A stretch of DNA of 64,000 nucleotides, taken from contig NZ_FIZX01000005.1 in assembly GCF_900055185.1 (NCBI RefSeq), forward strand, positions 1 to 64,000. Reading direction: 5' to 3'. Below the pieces are notes generated by a model. It was not told the DNA's origin, did not search any database, and saw only the letters and a program-made list of their open reading frames with translations. This document shows positions 27,581-37,448 of this stretch, one piece after another. Numbering within the stretch: position 1 is the stretch's first letter; each line of letters begins with the position of its first letter. Both the position numbers and the translations under genes were made by a program. The DNA comes from Grimontia celer (GTDB taxonomy: Bacteria > Pseudomonadota > Gammaproteobacteria > Enterobacterales > Vibrionaceae).

Positions 27581-28879
27581 TTACGCTTTGTTGGTCGACG
27601 GGCGACGACGGCCTCGGCCACGTGATTGTGAGCCGGATTTGCCGGAGGTGTTACGGCGACTGTTTACCTGACGTGGGCGATGTACCTTGATAGGTGCAGG
27701 CAGGTCAGTCAGCAGGGCATCTTCATTGTATTCAGATACCGGAATGGCGTGATCGATATATTCTTCGATCGCTGGCAGGTTCACGGCATATTCTTCACAC
27801 GCGAAGCTGATAGACGCACCACTTGCACCAGCACGACCGGTACGGCCAATACGGTGAACGTAATCTTCACAGTCATCTGGCAGGTCGTAGTTGAATACGT
27901 GGGTAACCTGAGGAATGTGCAGACCACGTGCAGCAACATCGGTTGCAACCAGAATGTCTACATTGCCTTTAGTGAACTCTTCCAGAATCTTAACGCGTTT
28001 CTTCTGAGGAACATCACCGGTCAGTAGGCCTGCACGCAGGTCGTCGGCTGCCAGATGACCCCAGATGTCTTCACAGCGATGCTTGGTGTTTGCAAACACG
28101 ATCGCACGCTCCGGCCACTCTTCCTCAATCAAGGTTTGAAGCAGGCGCATCTTGTCAGTGTTCGACGGGTAGAACAGTTCTTCCTTGATGCGGTGACCGG
28201 TCTTTTGCTCTGGCTCAACCACAACATGTTCTGGGTTGGTCATGTGCTCAAACGCCAGTTCCTGCACGCGGTAAGAAAGGGTCGCGGAGAACAGCATGTT
28301 CAGACGGTCTGCCGGTGCCGGCATACGGCGGAACAGGAAGCGGATGTCTTTGATAAAGCCTAGATCGAACATACGGTCGGCTTCATCAAGCACAACAGCT
28401 TGAATGCCACTCAGGTCAATCACGCGCTGTTTGTAGAAATCGATAATACGGCCACAGGTACCGATCAGGATATCAACGCCGCCTTCCAGTACTTCTTTTT
28501 GCTTCTCATAAGCTTCGCCACCGTAGGCAAGACCCGCAGTCAGAGAGGTTGAAGCCAGCAGCGGAGCAGCATCGTTATAGATCTGGATCGCAAGTTCGCG
28601 CGTTGGTGCCATGATGATAGCGCGCGGACAGTTTTTCTTGCGGTCGGCAGGTGCCTCCGTTGTCAGCAAATGGTGGAAAGTCGCAGTCAGGAATGCCATC
28701 GTCTTACCTGTGCCCGTCTGGGCCTGTCCTGCAATGTCTTGGCCGGTGAGCAGGACCGGCAATGCCAGAGCCTGGATAGGGGTACAATTATGAAACCCTT
28801 TTTCTTCCAAACCCTTGATAACATCGGCGTGAAGACCGAAGTCGGCAAATTTCTGCTCTGTGAGATGCGTCATTTTCAT
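27581..28879 (-). CDS. rhlB: ATP-dependent RNA helicase RhlB
   Basis: A 432-residue DEAD-box helicase with motifs in order: Q motif ([13 protein letters not shown]), Walker A AQTGTGKT, Ia PTRELA, DEAD in [17 protein letters not shown], and [10 protein letters not shown], then a basic Arg/Gly/Ser-rich tail that in E. coli binds RNase E. RhlB is the RNA-unwinding part of the degradosome. Three ATGs lie close together (28885, 28879, 28873); none has a strong ribosome binding site and I picked the one matching Vibrio RhlB ([10 protein letters not shown]). gppA follows; trxA is divergent. Confidence 0.95.
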   Translation of the reverse strand: MKMTHLTEQKFADFGLHADVIKGLEEKGFHNCTPIQALALPVLLTGQDIAGQAQTGTGKTMAFLTATFHHLLTTEAPADRKKNCPRAIIMAPTRELAIQIYNDAAPLLASTSLTAGLAYGGEAYEKQKEVLEGGVDILIGTCGRIIDFYKQRVIDLSGIQAVVLDEADRMFDLGFIKDIRFLFRRMPAPADRLNMLFSATLSYRVQELAFEHMTNPEHVVVEPEQKTGHRIKEELFYPSNTDKMRLLQTLIEEEWPERAIVFANTKHRCEDIWGHLAADDLRAGLLTGDVPQKKRVKILEEFTKGNVDILVATDVAARGLHIPQVTHVFNYDLPDDCEDYVHRIGRTGRAGASGASISFACEEYAVNLPAIEEYIDHAIPVSEYNEDALLTDLPAPIKVHRPRQVNSRRNTSGKSGSQSRGRGRRRPSTNKA

Positions 28880-28992
28880 CCGCATAGAATATCAGCTTAG
28901 GCTTGCAATACGATAGTGAATACATTCAAATAGTGCGATGATTTACTGGTTGGTATATCACCAGTGACAAAAAATAATCATTGGAGTGAAAG

Positions 28993-29319
28993 ATGAGCGA
29001 CAAGATTTTGCAGCTGACCGACGACAGCTTCGACGCAGATGTTATCAATGCTGCAGGCCCTGTACTGGTTGATTTCTGGGCAGAGTGGTGTGGTCCTTGT
29101 AAGATGATCGCCCCGATTCTTGACGAGATCGCTGAAGAATACGAAGGGAAAGTCACTATTGGTAAACTGAATATCGACCAGAACGCAGGTACACCACCTA
29201 AGTTCGGTATCCGCGGTATTCCAACGCTGCTGCTGTTCAAAGACGGTGGCGTAGCGGCAACTAAGGTTGGCGCTCTGTCTAAAACTCAACTGAAAGAGTT
29301 CTTGGACGCAAACCTGTAA
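28993..29319 (+). CDS. trxA: Thioredoxin 1
   Basis: A 108-residue thioredoxin with the active site WCGPCK at residues 32-37, the buried Asp (VLVDFWA) and the cis-proline loop [11 protein letters not shown]. It is the main cytoplasmic disulfide reductant for ribonucleotide reductase, PAPS reductase and others. GGAG sits ten bases before the ATG. It is divergent from rhlB and followed by rho, the E. coli order. Confidence 0.97.
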   Translation: MSDKILQLTDDSFDADVINAAGPVLVDFWAEWCGPCKMIAPILDEIAEEYEGKVTIGKLNIDQNAGTPPKFGIRGIPTLLLFKDGGVAATKVGALSKTQLKEFLDANL

Positions 29320-29329
29320 TGTGACAGAG

Positions 29330-29364
29330 AAGCCGTGACCATCCCCGGGCACGGCTTAATTCTT
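29330..29364 (+). terminator. Weak terminator after trxA
   Basis: AAGCCGTG (29330-29337) pairs with CACGGCTT (29350-29357), followed by AATTCTTT; the T run is poor, so some read-through into rho is likely. Confidence 0.55.
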
Positions 29365-29507
29365 TCCGTCAGCTAGACAGCTTTCCAATCTGGTGCTAAC
29401 TTATTGCACGTAAATTGTACATTTCTGTTCATTCCTCGATCACACCCTTGATCGCTAAACCCTAACTAACTCAGACCTCAAATTTGACTGACAAGACACC
29501 TACCACT

Positions 29508-30773
29508 ATGAATCTTACCGAACTGAAGAATCAGGCCGTTTCTGAGCTTGTAGCCTTAGGCGAAAGCATGGGCCTTGAGAACCTCGCCCGCCTCCGTAAA
29601 CAAGACATCATCTTTGCCATCCTTAAGCAGCATGCGAAAAGTGGCGAAGATATCTTTGGTAACGGTGTGCTGGAAATTCTTCAGGATGGTTTTGGCTTCC
29701 TGCGCAGCGCAGACAGTTCTTACCTGGCAGGCCCAGATGACATCTACGTGTCGCCAAGCCAGATTCGCCGTTTCAACCTGCGTACCGGTGACACCATTTC
29801 AGGCAAAATCCGTCCACCGAAAGACGGTGAGCGTTACTTCGCCCTGCTGAAAGTGAACGAAGTTAACCACGACAAGCCTGACAATGCGCGTAACAAGATC
29901 CTGTTTGAAAACCTGACCCCACTGCACGCCAACGAGCGTATGGTGATGGAGCGTGGTAACGGTTCAACCGAAGACATTACGGCACGTGTGCTGGATTTGG
30001 CATCGCCAATCGGTAAAGGTCAGCGTGGTCTGATTGTGGCACCGCCAAAAGCGGGTAAAACCATGTTGCTGCAAAATATTGCGCAGAGCATTGCCTACAA
30101 TCACCCAGAGTGTGAGCTGATGGTACTTCTTATCGACGAACGTCCGGAAGAAGTGACCGAGATGCAGCGTCTGGTTAAAGGTGAAGTGGTTGCCTCAACC
30201 TTCGACGAGCCAGCAAGCCGTCACGTACAGGTTGCTGAGATGGTGATCGAGAAGGCCAAGCGTCTGGTTGAGCACAAGAAAGACGTGGTTATCCTGCTGG
30301 ATTCCATCACCCGTCTGGCTCGTGCATACAACACCGTGGTACCAAGCTCAGGCAAAGTACTGACCGGTGGTGTGGATGCCAACGCACTGCACCGTCCGAA
30401 GCGTTTCTTCGGTGCAGCACGTAACGTAGAAGAAGGCGGCAGCCTGACTATCATCGCGACAGCACTGGTTGATACCGGTTCTAAGATGGATGAAGTTATC
30501 TACGAAGAATTTAAAGGTACAGGTAACATGGAATTGCACCTGTCCCGTAAGATTGCGGAGAAGCGTGTCTTCCCAGCTATCGACTTTACCCGTTCAGGCA
30601 CCCGTCGCGAAGAGCTGCTGACCAAGCCTGACGAGCTTCAGAAGATGTGGATCCTGCGTAAGATTGTTCACCCGATGGGCGAAATCGAAGGCATGGAGTT
30701 CCTGATCGACAAGTTGGCGATGACTAAAACCAACGACGAATTCTTCGAAGCCATGCGTCGTCAGAAATCATAA
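29508..30773 (+). CDS. rho: Transcription termination factor Rho
   Basis: A 421-residue hexameric RNA helicase, nearly identical to E. coli Rho (419). The N-terminal start is [14 protein letters not shown]; the primary RNA-binding cold-shock-like domain ([15 protein letters not shown]) follows; Walker A is [11 protein letters not shown] near 177-187 and Walker [16 protein letters not shown]. An upstream in-frame TTG would add eight residues but ATG 29508 matches the family. The 190-bp leader after trxA is the region through which E. coli rho is autogenously attenuated; I see no rhoL-like peptide that I can support. Confidence 0.97.
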   Translation: MNLTELKNQAVSELVALGESMGLENLARLRKQDIIFAILKQHAKSGEDIFGNGVLEILQDGFGFLRSADSSYLAGPDDIYVSPSQIRRFNLRTGDTISGKIRPPKDGERYFALLKVNEVNHDKPDNARNKILFENLTPLHANERMVMERGNGSTEDITARVLDLASPIGKGQRGLIVAPPKAGKTMLLQNIAQSIAYNHPECELMVLLIDERPEEVTEMQRLVKGEVVASTFDEPASRHVQVAEMVIEKAKRLVEHKKDVVILLDSITRLARAYNTVVPSSGKVLTGGVDANALHRPKRFFGAARNVEEGGSLTIIATALVDTGSKMDEVIYEEFKGTGNMELHLSRKIAEKRVFPAIDFTRSGTRREELLTKPDELQKMWILRKIVHPMGEIEGMEFLIDKLAMTKTNDEFFEAMRRQKS

Positions 30774-30790
30774 GACGTATTCAGCATCCC

Positions 30791-30820
30791 AAAAAAGCAC
30801 CGCCAATGCGGTGCTTTTTT
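30791..30820 (+). terminator. Terminator of rho
   Basis: AAAAAAGCACCGC CAAT GCGGTGCTTTTTT: a 13-pair stem with tetraloop and T run, 17 bases after the rho stop. Confidence 0.93.
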
Positions 30821-30951
30821 ATTAGGCTTACGAAGGTTCATTGTTCTATTTATAATCTTATTAGTTGCCAAAACTGATACAGATCATCAGAATTGAGGCA
30901 AAATCGCCAACCAGTCAGCGAAAACGGATCGGCTGACGCAGGATTTCCGGG

Positions 30952-31950
30952 ATGAAACGACTACTGATTCTACTCGCTGTTTTGCTGCCAACCCTGTTGC
31001 TTGGGGTGTCACGTGCTGTGACGCTTTCCCCAAATGACGTGGCAGCGCATATGGCCGATCCTTCCTCGGTTTCCAAAATTCTGTATGCCACCAAACTGTT
31101 CGACGATAACGACATGGATACGCTCAATACGTATCTGGATTCCCTACCCGAGCTGCTGAAAGAAGAGGCCCTGACCGTTTTGGCGCGTAGCGCGCTGGAT
31201 TTTTCTCATATGACGCCAGAGCGTGAAAAATTTCTGGTGACCATCAGCAGGCAGCAACCCAAATTTCTGGTGAAAAGCCAGGGTGATGGCTTTTGGGTCA
31301 CCATGCCAGCGTTTAATTATGCCGGTGAAGCAAAATGGGTACTCAACCGCTGGCAAATCAAGCTGATGCAGGATGAGGCCATGCGCCTTCTCAACTATAA
31401 CCAGCTGAACCTCTCCAAGTGGCTTTCTTTTTCATCCAATGATTACGCTCTGCGCCGTGAGGCGATAGTTACCTTGGTGCCAACGCTGAACAAAACCATG
31501 TTGGATAAGCTGGTGGCGCTATATCTTGATGATAAAAATATTGTTTGGATTCCGGACAATGCACTTCTGGCTGCCCTCGCAGAGAAAAGTGGTGAGGCTA
31601 AGGTTTACGACTTGTTGTGGCTACGACGTACGGACAGCTCCAGCCTTGCTGCACTCCAGAAACTTGAGATGCCGCCTGTCACTGAAAAGCATATTCAGTT
31701 GATGATCGCTGCGACAGCGAACCCCGTACTGGCGGAGACGGCTGTGCGACAGCTTGCGGGATTGCACCCTTTGCCTCAAAACGTCAAAGACTTCCTTCAA
31801 AAACAGATTGCTGATCGCCAGCGCGGTAGAGATATCGCTGCACTCATTGCGCAAAAAGGTCATATTGACTGGCTACGCGAGCTGGAAGAAACGACCTCAG
31901 GCGTGACCCGCCGAAACATTCGCAACGGTCTTGAGCAGGTAGAAGGCTAG
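30952..31950 (+). CDS. Exported protein of unknown function
   Basis: A 332-residue protein I do not recognise. It starts with a signal peptide (MKRLLILLAVLLPTLLLGVS, probable cleavage after SRA). The rest is predicted mostly helical with leucine-rich helical pairs (for example DTLNTYLDSLPELLKEEAL, AALAEKSGEAKVYDLLWL, AETAVRQLAGLHPLPQNV), recalling HEAT-like repeats. It contains no cysteine in the mature part and no catalytic motif I know. GGG sits just before the ATG. It lies between rho and ubiD with its own 130-bp upstream gap. Probably periplasmic; role unknown. Confidence 0.7.
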   Translation: MKRLLILLAVLLPTLLLGVSRAVTLSPNDVAAHMADPSSVSKILYATKLFDDNDMDTLNTYLDSLPELLKEEALTVLARSALDFSHMTPEREKFLVTISRQQPKFLVKSQGDGFWVTMPAFNYAGEAKWVLNRWQIKLMQDEAMRLLNYNQLNLSKWLSFSSNDYALRREAIVTLVPTLNKTMLDKLVALYLDDKNIVWIPDNALLAALAEKSGEAKVYDLLWLRRTDSSSLAALQKLEMPPVTEKHIQLMIAATANPVLAETAVRQLAGLHPLPQNVKDFLQKQIADRQRGRDIAALIAQKGHIDWLRELEETTSGVTRRNIRNGLEQVEG

Positions 31951-32035
31951 TCGCCTCAAGAATTCTTACATATCCGCCTGTTCAGGTTCCCTCTGCTCGT
32001 TATAATCGAGCCAACACACCTCAACCGGGAAGGTT

Positions 32036-33916
32036 ATGAAATTTACTGACTTACGCGTGTTTATCGACCACCTGGAATCTGTGGGCGAGCTTAAGCGCAT
32101 CTCTCATCCTGTTAGCCCAGATCAGGAAATGACCGAAATTGCCGACCGAGTACTGCGTGCCGGTGGCCCTGCACTCCTATTCGAAAATCCTGTGGGCTAT
32201 GACATGCCTGTATTGGCGAACCTCTTTGGTACCCCAAAACGTGTGGCGATGGGTATGGGGCGCACTGAGGTGAAAGAGTTGCGCGAAGTCGGAAAATTGC
32301 TGGCTTACCTGAAAGAGCCAGAGCCACCAAAAGGTTTCAAAGACGCGATCGAAAAGCTGCCCGTGTTCCGCCAGGTGCTGAACATGCCCGCGAAACGGCT
32401 TCGCAAAGCGCCTTGCCAGGAAGTGGTGTGGCAGGGCGATGAGGTTGATCTCGGCAAGGTGCCAGTGATGAGCTGCTGGCCAGGCGATGTCGCACCATTG
32501 CTGACTTGGGGGTTAACCGTCACACGCGGCCCCAACAAAAAGCGCCAGAATCTTGGAATTTACCGCCAACAGAAAATCGGTAAGAACAAAGTCATCATGC
32601 GTTGGCTGGCGCACCGAGGCGGTGCGCTTGATCTGCGTGAGTGGATGGAAACCCATCCGGGTAAGCCTTTCCCGATTTCAGTTGCTTACGGTGCAGATCC
32701 GGCAACCATTCTCGGTGCCGTGACCCCGGTGCCTGACACTTTATCTGAATACGCGTTTGCTGGCCTATTGCGTGGCAGTAAAACCGAAGTGGTGAAAAGC
32801 CTGAGTAACGATTTGGACGTGCCCGCGAGCGCGGAAATTGTGATGGAAGGCTATATCGACCCAAATGAGTTTGCGGATGAAGGCCCTTATGGTGACCACA
32901 CTGGTTACTACAATGAAGTTGAGCGCCATCACGTGTTTACCGTGACTCATGTGACTATGCGCCAGAAGCCGATTTACCACAGCACGTACACCGGACGTCC
33001 GCCAGATGAACCTGCCGTTTTGGGTGTGGCACTCAACGAAGTGTTTGTGCCTATCCTGCAAAAGCAGTTTCCTGAGATTGTCGATTTCCACCTGCCACCG
33101 GAAGGGTGTTCCTACCGCGCAGCAGTGGTAACCATGAAGAAGCAGTACCCAGGTCATGCCAAGCGCGTGATGATGGGCGTGTGGTCCTTCCTTCGCCAGT
33201 TTATGTATACCAAGTATGTGATTGTTTGTGATGAAGACGTGGATGCACGCGATTGGCACAGTGTCGCTCATGCGATGACGACCCGTATGGATCCGGTGCG
33301 CGATACCCTGATGATTGAGCATACCCCGATCGATTCCCTGGATTTTGCATCCCCTGTTGTTGGCTTAGGCTCAAAAATGGGCCTGGATGTCACCAAGAAG
33401 TGGGAAGCTGAGCTTTCAGGTTACACCAATGACGACGAGCGTGTTGCGGACAGCGAAGAGATTGAATCCCGCGTTGCTGCACTTAAAGCGGCACACAGTA
33501 AACTGACGGATATTTACTTGCCACCGGAAGCCCATGCCAACGGCATGGTGATGGCGACCATCAAGAAACAGGCAGTTGGCGACGGGCCGCGAATTATTGA
33601 AGCGATTTGGAATTCGCTTGAGGAAGTGGCGGACGTGAAGTTCGTGATGGTGTTTGATGAGGAAGACGTCAACATCCGCGACTGGAACGATGTAATTTGG
33701 GCAATAACCACCCGAATGGATCCTGCTCGTGATACCCTGTTGCGCGCAAACGCGCAGGATGAGGAGTCACTGGCTCTGCGTCCGGGGTCTAAAATGGGAT
33801 TAGATGCGACCAACAAATGGCCGGGTGAATCGGTTCGTGAGTGGGGAACGCCCATCAGCAAAGACCCGCTAACCGTCGCGAATGTAGATGAAATGTGGGA
33901 TAAACTGGGTCTCTAG
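32036..33916 (+). CDS. ubiD: 3-octaprenyl-4-hydroxybenzoate decarboxylase UbiD (long form)
   Basis: A 626-residue UbiD-family decarboxylase that needs the prenylated flavin made by UbiX; it removes the carboxyl group of 3-polyprenyl-4-hydroxybenzoate in ubiquinone synthesis. The N-terminal two thirds match E. coli UbiD (497 residues), with the [17 protein letters not shown] cofactor region and the E-x-D-type segment [15 protein letters not shown]. The extra length is a second copy of the C-terminal segment: residues about 349-456 ([18 protein letters not shown] ... [12 protein letters not shown]) recur at about 491-595 ([18 protein letters not shown] ... [12 protein letters not shown]). Four bases separate it from a ferredoxin gene, then fre. 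Confidence 0.96.
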   Translation: MKFTDLRVFIDHLESVGELKRISHPVSPDQEMTEIADRVLRAGGPALLFENPVGYDMPVLANLFGTPKRVAMGMGRTEVKELREVGKLLAYLKEPEPPKGFKDAIEKLPVFRQVLNMPAKRLRKAPCQEVVWQGDEVDLGKVPVMSCWPGDVAPLLTWGLTVTRGPNKKRQNLGIYRQQKIGKNKVIMRWLAHRGGALDLREWMETHPGKPFPISVAYGADPATILGAVTPVPDTLSEYAFAGLLRGSKTEVVKSLSNDLDVPASAEIVMEGYIDPNEFADEGPYGDHTGYYNEVERHHVFTVTHVTMRQKPIYHSTYTGRPPDEPAVLGVALNEVFVPILQKQFPEIVDFHLPPEGCSYRAAVVTMKKQYPGHAKRVMMGVWSFLRQFMYTKYVIVCDEDVDARDWHSVAHAMTTRMDPVRDTLMIEHTPIDSLDFASPVVGLGSKMGLDVTKKWEAELSGYTNDDERVADSEEIESRVAALKAAHSKLTDIYLPPEAHANGMVMATIKKQAVGDGPRIIEAIWNSLEEVADVKFVMVFDEEDVNIRDWNDVIWAITTRMDPARDTLLRANAQDEESLALRPGSKMGLDATNKWPGESVREWGTPISKDPLTVANVDEMWDKLGL

Positions 33917-33919
33917 AAC

Positions 33920-34198
33920 ATGTATGCGGTACACCTGATGCCTGCCGGAACGCAATTTACCGTATCCGGACACCAGACATTATTACAAGGCGCGCTCGAC
34001 GCAGGGGTACCTTTTCCTAACCGTTGCCAGATTGGGGCTTGTGCAAGCTGCCTGTGTCGGCTGGTTGAAGGCGAGGTGAGATATCATCTCGAACCAATGC
34101 TGACTGAACAGGAAAAACAACAAGGCTGGATTTTTGCCTGTCAGGCCATTCCCTGCAGTGATCTGGTGGTTAGTTTTGAGGAAAGCGATGACTATTAA
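33920..34198 (+). CDS. 2Fe-2S plant-type ferredoxin-like protein
   Basis: A 92-residue protein with the plant-type 2Fe-2S cluster ligands C36-x4-C41-x2-C44-x29-C74 (CQIGACASC ... FACQ). It resembles the stand-alone ferredoxin modules and the ferredoxin domain of oxygenase reductases. It starts three bases after the ubiD stop, and its own last codons overlap the fre start by 11 bases, so the three genes are almost certainly cotranscribed. Together with the flavin reductase Fre it looks like a two-piece electron-transfer chain. The acceptor is unknown; ubiquinone hydroxylases or prenyl-flavin reduction are guesses. Confidence 0.85.
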   Translation: MYAVHLMPAGTQFTVSGHQTLLQGALDAGVPFPNRCQIGACASCLCRLVEGEVRYHLEPMLTEQEKQQGWIFACQAIPCSDLVVSFEESDDY

Positions 34199-34907
34199 AT
34201 GTGAAGTTACGTCAGTGTCGTCACTGACCAATAACACCTATCGAATTTTATTGAAGCCTGAACAGCCAGTGACCTACAAAGCAGGTCAATATCTGCTGGC
34301 GGTGATGGGCGAGAAAGACAAACGTCCGTTCTCGATTGCCAGCAGCCCATGTCGCCAGAACGGCCATGAGCTGGAACTGCACATTGGCGCAGCAGAAGAA
34401 AATGCCTACGCGATGGACGTGGTGAAAGCTGCGCAAGCCACACTGGAGAAAGGCGATGACTCCTTCCTGATTGAAGCGCCCCACGGTGATGCCTGGCTGC
34501 GTGAAGAGCGTCAACGCCCATTGGTCTTGATTGCCGGTGGTACAGGTTTCTCTTATGTACGTAGCATGGTTGACCATTGTTTAAGCCAAGGTTTTGACCA
34601 ACCTATCTTCTTTTACTGGGGCGGCCGCGACGCGAGCCAGCTCTATGCGAATGATGAAATGGAAGCGCTGGCACTGAAAAACAGCCACCTGACCTATATT
34701 CCTGTGGTTGAAAATGCACCGGAAGGCTGGAGCGGCAAAGTGGGCAACGTGCTGGAAGCGGTGATGGAAGATTTCGTATCACTGTCTGCTTACGATGTTT
34801 ACATTGCTGGCCGATTTGAAATGGCAGGCGCTGCCCGCGAGATGTTCTGTAACGAGCGTGGTGCAGAGCGAGACCACTTGTTTGCGGACGCTTACGCTTT
34901 CCTGTAA
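34188..34907 (+). CDS. fre: NAD(P)H-flavin reductase Fre
   Basis: A 239-residue ferredoxin-NADP reductase-like protein (E. coli Fre 233). The flavin-binding RPFSIAS motif is at residues 46-52 and the nicotinamide-binding [13 protein letters not shown] region near 113-125. It reduces free FMN or riboflavin, and in E. coli helps ferric reduction and ribonucleotide reductase activation; in luminous relatives it feeds luciferase. The frame opens 18 codons earlier inside the ferredoxin gene; the ATG at 34188 has a GAGGAA box and matches the family start (MTIKCEV). It overlaps the ferredoxin end. ubiD-fre linkage is conserved with E. coli. Confidence 0.93.
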   Translation: MTIKCEVTSVSSLTNNTYRILLKPEQPVTYKAGQYLLAVMGEKDKRPFSIASSPCRQNGHELELHIGAAEENAYAMDVVKAAQATLEKGDDSFLIEAPHGDAWLREERQRPLVLIAGGTGFSYVRSMVDHCLSQGFDQPIFFYWGGRDASQLYANDEMEALALKNSHLTYIPVVENAPEGWSGKVGNVLEAVMEDFVSLSAYDVYIAGRFEMAGAAREMFCNERGAERDHLFADAYAFL

Positions 34908-34937
34908 GTGCTCATCCAAGCGCTAAAGTCGAATAGC

Positions 34938-34967
34938 AAAACACCGCCGGATGGCGGTGTTTTTTTG
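34938..34967. terminator. Terminator after fre
   Basis: AAAACACCGCC GGAT GGCGGTGTTTT with further T; 31 bases after the fre stop and able to serve the convergent transporter gene too. Confidence 0.9.
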
Positions 34968-34985
34968 TTTGTAGGCTAGGTAGAG

Positions 34986-35855
34986 CTATGCAGTTGCTTC
35001 GATTTTCTTTTTCACCCAGGTTTCATTGAGCCAAAGTGACGCCAGAATCACCACGCCGCCAAATGCCAGTGTCGTCAGGTCAGCATCGCGGTTCCAGATA
35101 AGCACATTCACGATGATACCAGCCGGCACCAATACATTGTTCATCACGGCCAGCGCGCCGGCATTCACAAGGGTCGCGCCCTTGTTCCATAGGAAATAGC
35201 CCAAACCGGAAGCGATAGTGCCAAGGTAAATCAGAATGCCCCACTGCAGATTAGTGGTTGGCAATTTATCGGTGCTACCAAGCAGCAGGAACGCAGGCAG
35301 CGCAACACACAGGGCGCCAAGGTAGAAAAGACCAAACACGGTACGTTGAGGCACTTCAATCTCAGCACGCTCCATGACCACCTTGTAGCCGACCTGACCA
35401 ATTGCAAAACAGAGATTTGCACCCTGAACAATCAAGAATCCCAGCATAAAATTCGGATTCACAGAAGCGAACTTGATCACTACCGCACCTAATACCGCCA
35501 ATGCCGCTGTCATCAGGTACCAAGGTGAAAAACGACGATTCAGTAAGTCATAGGTGAGAGTGACATAAACTGGTGTGAAAACCGTGAACAGCAGGACTTC
35601 CGGCACAGAAAGGTAGAGGAAAGACTGGTAGTAAAAGCAGTACATCAAGCCAAGCTGAATGCCACCGATGGCCATCAGTTTCAGCATCAGTGGTTTGGGT
35701 ACGCCTTTCAGGCGCAGAAACGGCAGGAATACCAGTGCAGCCAAAGCCACACGGGTGACAACGGAAAACCAGGCGTCGACCTGCCCGGCGAGATACACGC
35801 CAATCAAACTGAATGAAAACGCCCACAGCAGGGTGACAAACGATAGATACCCCAT
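34986..35855 (-). CDS. EamA/DMT-family transporter (YigM-like)
   Basis: A 289-residue inner-membrane protein with ten predicted helices in two EamA repeats, of the carboxylate/amino acid/amine (DMT) transporter group. The first helix MGYLSFVTLLWAFSFSLIGV and the GYFLWNKGATLVNAGALAVM motif of the second half are typical. It most resembles E. coli YigM, reported as a biotin transporter, but I cannot confirm orthology or substrate. It is monocistronic between the fre terminator and uspA. Confidence 0.82.
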   Translation of the reverse strand: MGYLSFVTLLWAFSFSLIGVYLAGQVDAWFSVVTRVALAALVFLPFLRLKGVPKPLMLKLMAIGGIQLGLMYCFYYQSFLYLSVPEVLLFTVFTPVYVTLTYDLLNRRFSPWYLMTAALAVLGAVVIKFASVNPNFMLGFLIVQGANLCFAIGQVGYKVVMERAEIEVPQRTVFGLFYLGALCVALPAFLLLGSTDKLPTTNLQWGILIYLGTIASGLGYFLWNKGATLVNAGALAVMNNVLVPAGIIVNVLIWNRDADLTTLAFGGVVILASLWLNETWVKKKIEATA

Positions 35856-35948
35856 TTTTCTTCCCTAAAATCATTAAAATTGCCGCTAATTCTAAAGAAC
35901 TTGGCGGCAATGTGTAGCGATCTTATTCTGGACGGAGGAGCGCTGTGA

Positions 35949-36374
35949 TCAACTTGGCAGCGGTACCATCAGCATATCTACAGGGGTTTTGTTGATGAGC
36001 TGTTTGGCAGACGAAATGAGTGCGCTCCAAAAATCCTGATGGTGACCACATAGCACCAAATCAATCCCATAGTGACTGATAGACTCCGTGATTTCATCCG
36101 CCAGATCGCCGCTTGCAACCAGCGTATGAGCGACGGGATATTCGGCGTGTCTCGCCAGCGCATTCAGTTGCGACTGCGCTTCATCGATAATGCGGTTGCG
36201 GGTCTCCACCAGATTCACATCGATAAGGCCGGTATAGAGCTGCGCGTAGTTCACATCAATGTGAATGAGTGAGAGTTTCGCTCCTAAGGGTGCAGCCAGT
36301 GCTGCGCCTTTTTGTACTAACACCTCACTGTCAGATGACAAATCCACTGCCACCAAAATGTGTTTATAGCCCAT
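35949..36374 (-). CDS. uspA: Universal stress protein A
   Basis: A 141-residue UspA-family protein (E. coli UspA 144): MGYKHILVAVDLSSDSEVLV, a central SLIHIDVNYAQLYTG segment and the C-terminal VDMLMVPL strand. Like classical UspA, it lacks the G-2x-G-9x-G(S/T) ATP-binding signature, so it is probably of the non-ATP-binding type. The ATG at 36389 would add five residues; the one at 36374 has a GGGGAG box. It is divergent from uspB across a 626-bp gap, as in E. coli. Confidence 0.92.
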   Translation of the reverse strand: MGYKHILVAVDLSSDSEVLVQKGAALAAPLGAKLSLIHIDVNYAQLYTGLIDVNLVETRNRIIDEAQSQLNALARHAEYPVAHTLVASGDLADEITESISHYGIDLVLCGHHQDFWSALISSAKQLINKTPVDMLMVPLPS

Positions 36375-36389
36375 AGCCTGACTCCCCAT

Positions 36390-37000
36390 TAAGCCAATGA
36401 TTACAGGAGAAAATTACCACTGTCCCTGTGCGAAGACTGTTGCCTGGATCCCACTGCCGAAGTGCATTTGAAGAGGTTGCTGCCAAGGCAGATTTTTCCT
36501 GAATGAAAAAGTACGTGTCTCACAGACAGAATAGCTATCAGACTGATAAAAAAGAAAAACAATCGCTGTTTTGGGAGCAGCGCCCCAGCGCAAAGAATAT
36601 TCAGTTTGGGTTGGCGTTTTCAGCATCAAATCTATACTTAAAGTAAACGCGGCCCCGAAAAGAACAGCACCAAGGGTGACGCGTGATGGCAAAGTGCTGG
36701 TCTCTATCCTTGGCGACAGCACCACGAACAACAACTCATTACTGAGACTTTAAGCCATCTGATGCCAGACATACGTATCAACCTATTCGAGTCTGGTTTA
36801 ACGTTTTGCGTCGTTATTGTGCAATTTAACTCATACCAACAATGCATAGAGTGGCTAAGCGGAAAACGTATTAGGGGAAGACGGAAAGACCCTGTTCTTC
36901 ATTAAGTTTTACCAACAGACGCAGTGTTTCTTTGGCTGCCTCTGTGATGGAAACCCCTTCTAAGCGGGGCAGATCCATCAGTAACACTGGGAGATGAATC
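36390..37000. other. Divergent uspA/uspB regulatory gap
   Basis: About 610 bp between divergent stress genes, expected to hold both promoters. Two minus-strand frames lie here (to 36414 and to 36871). The first gives low-complexity residues with no family look. The second (start at 37003 or 37053) ends LPRLEGVSITEAAKETLRLL and beyond, with coding-like codons but no ribosome binding site. I see no RNA gene. Confidence 0.4.
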
Positions 37001-37339
37001 ATGAGTGGAGACGCCTTAATCATAGCGATTTTTTTCGTCACACTGGTTAACATCCTGCGCTATCTGAGCTCGCTGCGAACGCTGCTGGTTATGATGCGAG
37101 ATGCCAATCCGTTGCTGTACCAGCAAGTGGCGCGAGGCAATAACTTCTTTGCACCGCAAGGCGATATCAGTCGCCAAAAGCGTCTGTTCCATTACATTCG
37201 CAGTCAGGAGTACATGCACCACCACGACGATGCGTTTATCGCCAAGTGTAATAAAGTCCGCCACCTATTCATTCTTTCGACAGCGCTGGTGCTTTCACTG
37301 GTCATGTCCCTCTTTTTTGTGGCATTTGCAGGACTTTGA
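37001..37339 (+). CDS. uspB: Universal stress protein B
   Basis: A 112-residue membrane protein matching UspB (E. coli 111). It has an N-terminal helix (ALIIAIFFVTLVNILRYLSS), the conserved RTLLVMMRDANPLLYQQV, a HHDDAFIAKCNKVR segment and a C-terminal helix (LSTALVLSLVMSLFFVAFAG). In E. coli it is induced by RpoS in stationary phase and affects ethanol tolerance. GGGAG lies eight bases before the ATG. The pair with uspA is conserved. Confidence 0.92.
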   Translation: MSGDALIIAIFFVTLVNILRYLSSLRTLLVMMRDANPLLYQQVARGNNFFAPQGDISRQKRLFHYIRSQEYMHHHDDAFIAKCNKVRHLFILSTALVLSLVMSLFFVAFAGL

Positions 37340-37372
37340 ATCGCGAAAAACCATCGCAAACTCAATTCTCAT

Positions 37373-37402
37373 AAAACGCTGGCTGATGCCGGCGTTTTTT
37401 TT
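37373..37402 (+). terminator. Terminator of uspB
   Basis: AAAACGC TGGC TGAT GCCG GCGTTTT (one mismatch) followed by T, 34 bases after the uspB stop. Confidence 0.82.
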
Positions 37403-37448
37403 GTTAACCTTCTGACCCATAACATTCCAATAAACGTCGGAGCAGGGT

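Noticed and set aside
36414-36734. 106-codon minus-strand frame upstream of uspA
   Set aside because: No family likeness, no ribosome binding site, and it fills the expected uspA promoter region.
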